This document shows, in pieces, positions 7,475-13,752 of a DNA stretch of 16,766 nt. The stretch covers positions 1 through 16,766 of the forward strand of contig CALFIA010000072.1 of the NCBI GenBank assembly GCA_937876275.1. The letters run 5' to 3'. Within the stretch, counting starts at the first letter, position 1, and the number at the start of each line of letters is the position of its first letter. The notes under the pieces are model-generated. The model did no database searches. It saw nothing but the letters and a program-made list of their open reading frames with translations, and was not told the origin of the DNA. This stretch comes from an uncultured Actinomycetes bacterium (GTDB taxonomy: Bacteria; Actinomycetota; Actinomycetes; S36-B12). The translations under genes were made by a program, and so were the position numbers.

Positions 7475-8506
7475 GTGAACACCACACCCGTTGCCATCGC
7501 CATGCTCGGCGTCGGACGCATCGGCAAGATGCACGCGACTCTCGTCGCACGATCAGTGCCCGAGACTCGCCTAGTGGCAGTGGCAGATGCCTACGCACCG
7601 ACGGCAGCAGAGGTCGGCGCAGATCTCGGCGTCCCGGCACTCACCGTTGCCGAGATACTCGCACTTCCCGAGGTCGAAGCAGTCGGTGTGTGTACCACCA
7701 CGGCTACCCATGTCGACACGATCATTGCTGCCGCTGAAGCAGGCAAGGCGATCATGTGCGAGAAGCCGATCTCCAATGACATTGCAGATGTCGATCGCGC
7801 TCTCGCTGCAGTGAAGGCCAACGGTGTGAAGTTCATGGTCGGCTTCAATCGCCGCTTCGATCCCTCGCACGCAGCGGTACGCAAGGCAGTCATGAACGGT
7901 GACATCGGCCAGGTAGAGATCGTGCGCGTTACCTCGCGTGACCCGGAGCCGCCGCCCATGTCGTACGTCGCGGGCTCAGGAGGCATGTTCCTCGACATGA
8001 CTGTGCATGACTTCGACATGGCACCATTTGTCGTCGGCAGCCCGGTTGTCTCGGTCTACGCCCAGGGCGCGGTGCGCGTTGATCCAGGTTTCGCCGAGCA
8101 CGGCGACATCGACACAGCGATCGTTTTGATGACCCATGCCGACGGCACGCTCAGCAGCATCGACAACAGTCGTCGCGCTGTCTACGGCTACGACCAGCGC
8201 GTGGAGGCATTCGGAAGCCTGGGCATGGTGCAAAGTGACAACGTGCGCCTGAACACCAGCACGCTCACCGGTGCTCACGGAACAACCGCACAGCCGCTCG
8301 AGAACTGGTTCATTGGCCGCTACCAGGAGGCCTACCGCGTCGAGTGGGCAGCCTTTGCGAACTACGTGCGTGGCGACGGCCCGTCACCGGTGCCCGGTGA
8401 TGAGGCACGTCTCCCGCTCGTCATTGCGGCCGCGGCGAACCTGAGCATGGCCGAGAACCGCCCGGTGACTATCGCCGAGATGGAACAGCGTTTAGCCAAG
8501 GCCTGA
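7475..8506 (+). CDS. iolG: Inositol 2-dehydrogenase
   Basis: This enzyme oxidises myo-inositol to 2-keto-myo-inositol with NAD, the entry reaction of the pathway. The 343-residue product is a Gfo/Idh/MocA-family protein. The Rossmann loop is GVGRIGKMH (12-20). CEKPIS (95-100) carries the catalytic Lys97, and MFLDMTVHDFDM (171-182) supplies Asp174 and His178, spaced as in the Bacillus enzyme (Lys97, Asp172, His176). MVGFNRRFDP (121-130) is another family hallmark. The open frame extends back into iolB, but the GTG at 7475 is chosen because AAAGAGGAG lies directly before it and the Rossmann fold starts there. It is the last gene of the operon, followed by a strong hairpin. A related polyol dehydrogenase such as scyllo-inositol dehydrogenase cannot be excluded. 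Confidence 0.9.
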   Translation: MNTTPVAIAMLGVGRIGKMHATLVARSVPETRLVAVADAYAPTAAEVGADLGVPALTVAEILALPEVEAVGVCTTTATHVDTIIAAAEAGKAIMCEKPISNDIADVDRALAAVKANGVKFMVGFNRRFDPSHAAVRKAVMNGDIGQVEIVRVTSRDPEPPPMSYVAGSGGMFLDMTVHDFDMAPFVVGSPVVSVYAQGAVRVDPGFAEHGDIDTAIVLMTHADGTLSSIDNSRRAVYGYDQRVEAFGSLGMVQSDNVRLNTSTLTGAHGTTAQPLENWFIGRYQEAYRVEWAAFANYVRGDGPSPVPGDEARLPLVIAAAANLSMAENRPVTIAEMEQRLAKA

Positions 8507-8512
8507 GCCGTA

Positions 8513-8555
8513 CATAGAGGAAGCCCCCGGTAATCGGCCGGGGGCTTCCTCTATG
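8513..8555. terminator. Strong hairpin between convergent iolG and the DUF1775 gene
   Basis: A perfect 18-bp inverted repeat pairs 8513-8530 with 8538-8555 around the 7-base loop TAATCGG. The core is GC-rich (GCCCCCGG/CCGGGGGC) and the outer part is AT-richer. It begins seven bases after the iolG stop and ends twelve bases before the stop of the opposing gene, so it can serve both directions. There is no long T run, so its efficiency as a factor-independent terminator is inferred. Confidence 0.85.
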
Positions 8556-8567
8556 CGAGTGCAGAAC

Positions 8568-9167
8568 TCAGTGCATGTGCGCCTTGGGCGCGGCAGTGTT
8601 CGAGGTTGCTGCCGTCGAAGAATTCGAAGCGGCATTCTTCGCCACGACGAGAACCTCCGGCTTCGGAGTAAGCGGCGGTGAATCAGAAGTCGCACTTGCC
8701 GGCGAGTACTTATCGTTCCAGTAATACGAGGTTCCGTGAGTGCACAGTTGCATGACGCTCATTCCGTACGTGCCAGGTGACTTGGGCCAGGCCACCGTGA
8801 TGGGGAAGAAGGTGCGAGTGCCGAATGGCACCGGCTCACCCTGCTTGACCCAGGTAACGTGCCACCCTCCCTTGGACTGCTTGACGACACTTGATGTCCA
8901 CCCGTCGACCTGCTGAGGTTTCAGTGCGCGCCACGGTGAACCCACGAAGGCCTCGACTTGAATCGTCGCCTCCGAAGGAAGGCACCCGTGCTGTATCTCA
9001 AGTGTCATGGCGCTGCTCGTGCCGGCCACGGCACTCACTCCGTTGAGCTCGATGATGGCGTGAGCTGATGCCGTCGAAACCAGCGGGGAACTCACGGCCA
9101 TCATGCCGATAGTCGCGATGGCCAAGGCAAGACGAGTCAGGCGCATGCTCGTGAACTTAGCAGCCAT
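8568..9167 (-). CDS. Exported DUF1775/YcnI-like protein, probable copper binding
   Basis: This 199-residue protein has a signal peptide: basic residues (Lys4, Arg9, Arg12), a hydrophobic core around 13-30, and a likely cleavage site after ASA (33-35). Cleavage would leave His36 as the mature N-terminus, the hallmark of YcnI-type copper sites. The domain shows the DUF1775 pattern: HGC near 60-62, ALKPQQVDGW (81-90), a PGTYG turn (131-135), and VMQLCTHGTSYYW (138-150) with Cys142 and Trp150. Cys62 and Cys142 may pair. The C-terminal tail (about 172-199) is Ser/Ala/Thr-rich, ends in KAHMH and lacks the membrane helix often found in relatives. ATG 9167 is taken; ATG 9146 is equally possible because neither has a clear ribosome site. 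Longer starts would overlap the transporter gene. No copC/copD neighbour is visible. Confidence 0.75.
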   Translation of the reverse strand: MAAKFTSMRLTRLALAIATIGMMAVSSPLVSTASAHAIIELNGVSAVAGTSSAMTLEIQHGCLPSEATIQVEAFVGSPWRALKPQQVDGWTSSVVKQSKGGWHVTWVKQGEPVPFGTRTFFPITVAWPKSPGTYGMSVMQLCTHGTSYYWNDKYSPASATSDSPPLTPKPEVLVVAKNAASNSSTAATSNTAAPKAHMH

Positions 9168-9188
9168 GACGATTGTGCTGCGAAAAGA

Positions 9189-9224
9189 ATGATGGCCCGA
9201 CCGCCGAAGCGACCGGGCCATCAT
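9189..9224 (-). terminator. Rho-independent terminator of the sugar ABC transporter operon
   Basis: Read on the minus strand, eleven perfect pairs (ATGATGGCCCG with CGGGCCATCAT) continue into five inner pairs, two of them G-U, closed by a C(UUCG)G tetraloop. The stem is followed by TCTTTTC. It lies just after the stop of the transporter ATPase gene and before the DUF1775 gene on the same strand. The DUF1775 gene therefore probably has its own promoter, although little space remains for one. Confidence 0.85.
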
Positions 9225-9234
9225 CCGTGACTGA

Positions 9235-10056
9235 CTATGCGGTTGCAGGAACCCGAACCGGGCGCAGTGCCTGATCCTTCTCGTCAACCTTGAGCGCACC
9301 GGTCATGATGGCGACCGCGTCGTTCATGGTGTGGGTCTGCGGGGTGACAACTGCTGCGCGGCTGCCGAGACGCTGCACATGAATGCGGTCAGCGACCTCG
9401 AAGACCTGCGGCATGTTGTGCGAGATCAGGATGATCGGAAGACCGCGATCGCGCATGAGCTCGATCATCTTCAGAACCTGATTCGACTCGCGAACACCGA
9501 GAGCAGCGGTCGGCTCGTCGAGGATGACGACCTTGCTGCCGAATGCCTCGGCGCGTGCGACGGATACTGCCTGGCGCTGGCCACCCGAGAGAGTCTCGAC
9601 TGCCTGCGACATGTCTTGCAGGGTGCCGATGCCCAGCTTGGTCATCTGCTCCTTGGCGGTGGTGCGCATGCCCGAGTGATCGAGCTTGCGGAACACCGAG
9701 CCGAGGATGCCACTCTTGCGCTTCTCGCGACCGAGGTACAGGTTGCTCGCGATATCGAGAGCCGGTGCGACCGCGAGGGTCTGGTACACGGTCTCGATGC
9801 CGTAGGCGCGGGCGTCGAGCGATGACTTGAACGAGACAACCTCGTTGTCGATCATGATCTCGCCTGAATCGGGGGTCTCTGCTCCCGAGATGCACTTGAT
9901 CAGGGTCGACTTGCCGGCGCCGTTATCGCCGATCACTGCGAGAACCTCGCCTGGGTACAGCTCGAGGTTCGCGGAGTTCAGACCGACGACGCGACCGAAG
10001 GTCTTGATGAGCCCCTTGGCCTGGACTACCGGCTGGATGGATGAGAGATCACTCAT
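9235..10056 (-). CDS. Sugar ABC transporter ATP-binding protein (single-domain, FrcA type)
   Basis: This 273-residue cytoplasmic ATPase energises uptake by the permease encoded just upstream. Visible are Walker A GDNGAGKST (43-51), the Q-loop region VYQTLAV (90-96), signature LSGGQRQAVSVARA (156-169), Walker B VVILDEPTAAL (176-186) with Glu181, and the switch His213. It has only one nucleotide-binding domain, about half the length of the RbsA/MglA tandem ATPases usual for this transporter class, as in FrcA-type systems. The ATG at 10056 is chosen over the longer ATG 10077 because it overlaps the permease stop by four bases (ATGA) and has AAAGG upstream. Its position in the inositol locus and the operator before the operon suggest inositol as substrate. 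Confidence 0.92.
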   Translation of the reverse strand: MSDLSSIQPVVQAKGLIKTFGRVVGLNSANLELYPGEVLAVIGDNGAGKSTLIKCISGAETPDSGEIMIDNEVVSFKSSLDARAYGIETVYQTLAVAPALDIASNLYLGREKRKSGILGSVFRKLDHSGMRTTAKEQMTKLGIGTLQDMSQAVETLSGGQRQAVSVARAEAFGSKVVILDEPTAALGVRESNQVLKMIELMRDRGLPIILISHNMPQVFEVADRIHVQRLGSRAAVVTPQTHTMNDAVAIMTGALKVDEKDQALRPVRVPATA

Positions 10057-11090
10057 GATCGAACCTTTCGAATCCACTGGTCGAGGGCGACCGAGACGAT
10101 GACCAGGATGCCGATGGCGAGAACCTTGTAAGCCTGGTCGAGGCCGGCGAGCACGAGACCGTTCGATACGACGCCGACCAGGATGGCGCCGATGAGGGTG
10201 CCGAACATGGTGCCGCGACCGCCGAACAGTGAGGTGCCGCCGATCACGACTGCGGTGATCGACTCGAGGTTTGCATCGGGGAGGATCGTCGGGCTGGCCG
10301 AACCAACGCGGCCGATAGCGATCCAGCCGGCGATGGCAAGCACGATGCCGCCGACCAGGTAGACGCTGAACAGCACGCGATTGACGCGGATACCGGCGAG
10401 GGAGGCAGCTGCCGGGTCATCGCCCACGGCGTAGACGTGCTTGCCCCAGGCCGTGTTCTTCAGAATCCAGCTGAAGATCACGTACATCAAGATCATCGCG
10501 ACAACGCCGTAGGTGATCTTGAAGCCGCCGACCTGAATCGGGGTACCGAGCCAGAGAAGAACGCTGGCGGCATCACCCATCTTGTCGGCGTTGATCGTGC
10601 GGCCCGTGGCGTAGATGAGCGTCAGCGCCATGAAGATGCTGAGTGTGCCCAACGTGACGATGAAGGGCGGCAGTTTCAGTTTCGTGATCAAGAAGCCATT
10701 GAGTGCTCCAGCGGCAGCACCGACGGCGAAGCCGAGGAGGAGTGCCAGCGGGCCGGGCACACCCTGCTCTGCGGCGGTCTTCGCCATGACCATGGAGGCC
10801 AGGACGGCGACTGCGCCGACGGAGAGGTCAATGCCTGCGGTGAGGATGACGAGGGTCTGAGCGACGGCGATGGCACCGACGATCGACACCTGTTGAGTGA
10901 TCAGCGAAAGATTCGAGATCGCCCAGAAGCGGTGGTTGATGAGTCCGAAGATGATGACTGCGACCAGAAGCACGATGCCCGGGCTGATCCAGGGGTACTT
11001 GTGCAGTGCATGGTGGAAATGATGCATAGGGCCCTTGCGATCGAGATTCTCGATCAGTGCCTCGGCATCGGTCGTGGTGGGGGTACTCAC
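10053..11090 (-). CDS. Sugar ABC transporter permease (RbsC/FrcC family)
   Basis: This 345-residue integral membrane protein has a cytoplasmic N-terminal stretch with a histidine cluster (HHFHHALH, 23-30), then about eight to ten hydrophobic helices. AQTLVILTAGIDLSVGAV (77-94) is the characteristic block of the RbsC/XylH/AraH permeases, where the Asp-Leu-Ser-Val-Gly motif follows the third helix. The start is a GTG at 11090 with AGGAGG seven bases upstream. It lies between the binding-protein gene (197-base gap with two hairpins) and the ATPase gene (4-base overlap). One permease gene suggests a homodimeric pore. Inositol as substrate is inferred from the neighbourhood; ribose-like sugars are the alternative. 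Confidence 0.9.
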   Translation of the reverse strand: MSTPTTTDAEALIENLDRKGPMHHFHHALHKYPWISPGIVLLVAVIIFGLINHRFWAISNLSLITQQVSIVGAIAVAQTLVILTAGIDLSVGAVAVLASMVMAKTAAEQGVPGPLALLLGFAVGAAAGALNGFLITKLKLPPFIVTLGTLSIFMALTLIYATGRTINADKMGDAASVLLWLGTPIQVGGFKITYGVVAMILMYVIFSWILKNTAWGKHVYAVGDDPAAASLAGIRVNRVLFSVYLVGGIVLAIAGWIAIGRVGSASPTILPDANLESITAVVIGGTSLFGGRGTMFGTLIGAILVGVVSNGLVLAGLDQAYKVLAIGILVIVSVALDQWIRKVRS

Positions 11091-11213
11091 CCGCCTACCT
11101 CCTCATTAGTGGTTGTTCTGCCCCGAAGTTCACACCATCTTGGAGGGCGTGTCCTGCGAAACCGCAGATGACTTTCGAAAAACGGTGAAACGACATGCAT
11201 GGTGCTGAGATGA

Positions 11214-11247
11214 AGAGGGGCCGTGGGGTTGATCCCACGGCCCCTCT
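11214..11247 (-). terminator. Intercistronic GC-rich hairpin between binding protein and permease genes
   Basis: A 14-bp perfect stem pairs 11214-11227 with 11234-11247 around a 6-base loop. It lies within the 197-base gap (11091-11287) between the binding-protein stop and the permease start. No T run follows on the minus strand. It is therefore better read as a partial terminator or mRNA-stabilising stem that raises binding-protein expression over permease and ATPase than as a complete operon end. The rest of the gap holds one smaller hairpin and the permease ribosome binding site. Confidence 0.65.
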
Positions 11248-11257
11248 CACACGCTTT

Positions 11258-11276
11258 GTCAGGTACTAGACCTGAC
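11258..11276 (-). other. Small hairpin directly after the binding-protein stop
   Basis: GTCAGGT (11258-11264) and ACCTGAC (11270-11276) form a 7-bp stem with a 5-base loop, 11 bases after the end of the binding-protein gene. Together with the larger stem further on it makes a two-hairpin array that could protect the upstream message from 3' degradation. Confidence 0.45.
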
Positions 11277-11287
11277 TAGCTGAGGAC

Positions 11288-12439
11288 TTATCCCCAAGCG
11301 TTGTCGATGCAGTACTGCGCATCCTTCTGCTCGGTGATGGTGACGGTGTCCTGCGGCTCCTGGGTGCAGAGCACGACGCCGGTGTCGAAGAAGTCCTTGC
11401 CCTCGGTCACGGTCGGCTTGGTGCCGGTGGTGGCCAGGTCGTAGATCGCCTTGACGCCGAACTCCGCCATCTTCAGCGGGTACTGCTGCGAGGTGGCGCC
11501 GATGGTGCCGTCCTTGACAGCCTGAACACCGGAGAGACCGCCGTCGACGGAAACGATGACGACGTCCTTGCCGATGGTCTTGCCGGCTGCCTTCAGAGCA
11601 ACGGCTGCGCCGAGGCCTGCGGGCTCATTGATCGAGTACACGACGTTGATGTCGGGGTTCTTTGCCAGGCAGTCTTCCATGCCCTTCTGGCCACCCTCTT
11701 CGTTGGCGCCGGTGGCAACGAGACATGCGATCTCGTAGTCGCCACCCTTACCGGTGGTGTACTTGCCGGTGGTTGCCTCGTCACCCATGACAGTCTTGTC
11801 CTTGATGTCGATGCCCATGCCGTCAAGGAAGCCGTTGTCGCGCAGGTAATCGACAGTCAGCGACTCCTTGTCGGTGATGACCAGGCGGGCGATGATTGCC
11901 TTGCCGCCTGCGAGACGACCTGCAGTCCACTGGCCAATGGCCTGGCCTGCGACGAAGTTGTCGGTCGCGAAGGTGATGTCGACGATGTCGGCCGGATCGG
12001 TCGGCGTGTCGAGTGCGATGACCAGGAGGCCAGCTGCACGGGCTGCGGTGATGGCGTCATTCACGCCCGGGCCTGCCGGGGTGATGAGGATGCCCTTCTG
12101 GCCCTGAGCGACGGCGTTCTCGATTGCCGTGACCTGACCGGCAACGTCGGTGTCGTCCTTGCCCGAGGCGAGGGTGAGGGTAACGCCATTGGCCTCAGCG
12201 GCCTTCTTGGCGCCTGCTGCCATGGCGACGAAGAACGGGTTGGTCTGGTTCTTCGTGATCAGCGAAACTGCGACCTCTCCGCCAGCGGCGGGAGCGGAAG
12301 CGGCTGCACTGGCTGCCGGGGCGGCGGATGCTGCGGTGGACGACGAGGAGCCGGAGCTGCAAGCCGCCAGGGTGACGGAGAGCACGCCAACAGCTGCAAC
12401 AGCTGCAAAGGCGCGTCCGCGGGTCACGCGGTTCTTCAT
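11288..12439 (-). CDS. Sugar (probably inositol) ABC transporter substrate-binding lipoprotein
   Basis: This 383-residue lipoprotein captures the sugar outside the membrane and delivers it to the permease. The signal peptide (1-26) ends in lipobox LAAC, with Cys27 as the lipidated residue. An Ala/Ser-rich linker (28-52) tethers the domain. The mature part is a Peripla_BP_4/RbsB-type fold, beginning VAVSLITKNQTNPFFVAMAAG, with ILITPAGPGVNDAI (about 116-129) and VVIVSVDGG (about 293-301) as the usual strand ends facing the ligand cleft. Three or more cysteines in the C-terminal half may form a disulfide. AAGGGAA precedes the ATG at 12439. It is the first gene of the transporter operon, with an operator about 60 bases upstream. 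The exact ligand cannot be read from sequence. Confidence 0.92.
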   Translation of the reverse strand: MKNRVTRGRAFAAVAAVGVLSVTLAACSSGSSSSTAASAAPAASAAASAPAAGGEVAVSLITKNQTNPFFVAMAAGAKKAAEANGVTLTLASGKDDTDVAGQVTAIENAVAQGQKGILITPAGPGVNDAITAARAAGLLVIALDTPTDPADIVDITFATDNFVAGQAIGQWTAGRLAGGKAIIARLVITDKESLTVDYLRDNGFLDGMGIDIKDKTVMGDEATTGKYTTGKGGDYEIACLVATGANEEGGQKGMEDCLAKNPDINVVYSINEPAGLGAAVALKAAGKTIGKDVVIVSVDGGLSGVQAVKDGTIGATSQQYPLKMAEFGVKAIYDLATTGTKPTVTEGKDFFDTGVVLCTQEPQDTVTITEQKDAQYCIDNAWG

Positions 12440-12500
12440 GGATTTCCCTTCGAAGGGTTTGGGTTGACGTGGCGTGGAGCCACATCCCTTGTATAGGGGA

Positions 12501-12512
12501 TGGAGCGCTCCA
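12501..12512. promoter_or_regulatory. LacI-type operator before the sugar transporter operon
   Basis: TGGAGCGCTCCA is a perfect 12-bp palindrome identical to the centre of the sites before iolC and iolE. Its flanks are weaker, because the outer AT pairs are not conserved on both sides. On the minus strand a TATACA -10-like element (12490-12495) lies six bases downstream of the palindrome, so a bound repressor would cover the promoter of the binding-protein gene. No convincing -35 is seen. Confidence 0.8.
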
Positions 12513-12617
12513 ACACCACATTGGATTCGGACTTGTTATGAGACCGTTACGGGGTCGCCGTCTCGGGCCTCACATGAGCCACAAAAGTTCATCTGGATCA
12601 CTTCGTCGTCAGGTTCA

Positions 12618-12631
12618 TGACAACGTTGTCA
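12618..12631. promoter_or_regulatory. Second-class LacI-type operator upstream of the first LacI gene
   Basis: TGACAACGTTGTCA is a perfect 14-bp palindrome with central CG. It differs from the GGAGCGCTCC sites, so it should be bound by a different regulator. It lies 63 bases before the LacI-family start codon at 12694 and about 180 bases from the divergent transporter gene. The remaining 12440-12693 region holds the transporter operator and promoter elements, and I see no gene in it. Confidence 0.75.
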
Positions 12632-12693
12632 GGCATTTCTAGGGCCAAGATTCTGGCTTGTCAAGGGGAATGTTCTGGAATACTGAAAATGAG

Positions 12694-13752
12694 ATGACAA
12701 CGTTATCGAGTTCCCCTGCCGCCACGGCCGAGAGCCTGCGCGCACGGCCGACCATGCGCGACGTGGCGGCGCTGGCCGGGGTCTCCTTGAAGACCGTCTC
12801 GAGGGTCGTCAATCGTGAAGATGGCGTCTCGGAAGACCTGGCAGCCAAGGTCGAAAGAGCCGCTGCCCAACTCGATTACCGGCCCAATCTCACGGCGAGC
12901 AACCTGCGTCGATCAGATCGCAAGACAGCTACCTGGGGCCTTCTTCTCGAAGACGTCGCCAACCCCTTCTCCTCCGCCGTGCATCGAGGAGTGGAAGAAG
13001 TGGCTCGCGAGTTGGGAGTCGCAGTCTTCGCGGCGAGCATGGATGAGGACCCTGATCGCGAGCGCGAGCTCGTCGCGACTTTCTCCTCGCGCAGAGTCGA
13101 TGCGCTCATCATCGCCCCGACTGCTACAGAGCATGCATATCTGGCGAACGAGGTGAGAAATGGCATTGCCGTGGTCTTCGTCGACCGCCCTGCCCTGGGT
13201 ATCGATGCCGATTGCGTGGTCACCGACAACAGGCTGGGTGCTGCGGCGGCGACCCGGCATTTGATTGAGCACGGTCACAAGCGGATTGCCTTCGTCGGTG
13301 ACTTCGCCAGCATCACCACCGCGAATGAGCGCTACCTCGGCTATATCGATGCCATGGCCGCTGCGGGAGTGCAGGTGCACCCTGAACTCGTCATCCGCGA
13401 TATCCACGACCCTGCTCAAGCTGCGATCGCAGTCCATTCACTTCGGCAATTGCCCGCCCCCCCGACTGCGATCTTCACGGCGCAGAACCTCATCACGATG
13501 GGTGCAGTCGAAGCGCTTCGCGCTGAAGGCTCCCAGCGCCGCGTTGCTCTTGTGGGCTTCGACGATTTCGCGATGGCGAATCTTCTTGATCCGGCGGTTA
13601 CGGTCGTCGCACAGGATCCGCGTGCCATCGGTCGCCTTGCCGCGACGTTGGTCAATGAAAGACTTGCGAACTCGAGTGCACCCGTCAGTGTGCACGTCGT
13701 GCCGTCGATGTTGATTGCCCGCGGCTCTGGAGAGATAGCGCCGTCGGCGTAA
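12694..13752 (+). CDS. LacI-family transcriptional regulator (first)
   Basis: This 352-residue repressor has an N-terminal extension of about 20 residues and a LacI helix-turn-helix, MRDVAALAGVSLKTVSRVVN (21-40). The hinge follows near 65-74, then a periplasmic-binding-protein-like ligand domain (about 80-345) containing FVGDFASI and ALVGFDDFAMANLL. The recognition helix SLKTVSRVVN is of the common LacI/PurR type. The start at 12694 is uncertain: no good ribosome site precedes it. TTGTCA (12658-12663) and AATACT (12679-12684) could form a promoter giving an almost leaderless message. TTG 12658 and ATG 12670 are alternatives. A near copy of TGACAACGTTGTCA covers the start codon, suggesting autorepression. 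It may control the divergent transporter too. Ligand unknown. Confidence 0.88.
   Translation: MTTLSSSPAATAESLRARPTMRDVAALAGVSLKTVSRVVNREDGVSEDLAAKVERAAAQLDYRPNLTASNLRRSDRKTATWGLLLEDVANPFSSAVHRGVEEVARELGVAVFAASMDEDPDRERELVATFSSRRVDALIIAPTATEHAYLANEVRNGIAVVFVDRPALGIDADCVVTDNRLGAAAATRHLIEHGHKRIAFVGDFASITTANERYLGYIDAMAAAGVQVHPELVIRDIHDPAQAAIAVHSLRQLPAPPTAIFTAQNLITMGAVEALRAEGSQRRVALVGFDDFAMANLLDPAVTVVAQDPRAIGRLAATLVNERLANSSAPVSVHVVPSMLIARGSGEIAPSA
12695..12708. promoter_or_regulatory. Near copy of the second-class operator at the LacI start codon
   Basis: TGACAACGTTATCG matches the perfect palindrome at 12618 in 12 of 14 positions and overlaps the ATG at 12694. The pair is spaced 77 bases centre to centre, roughly seven helical turns, which would permit looping by a tetrameric or paired repressor. 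Part of it encodes residues 1-5, so chance contributes some of the similarity. Confidence 0.55.

Noticed and set aside
8513..8555. The 18-bp inverted repeat as the end of a mobile element
   Set aside because: The two arms are only 7 bases apart, no transposase is present, and the position between convergent stops fits a terminator.
10437..11171. Plus-strand open frame opposite the permease gene
   Set aside because: It is strongly acidic and low in hydrophobic residues, as expected for the complement of membrane-protein codons. There is no ribosome site or family match.
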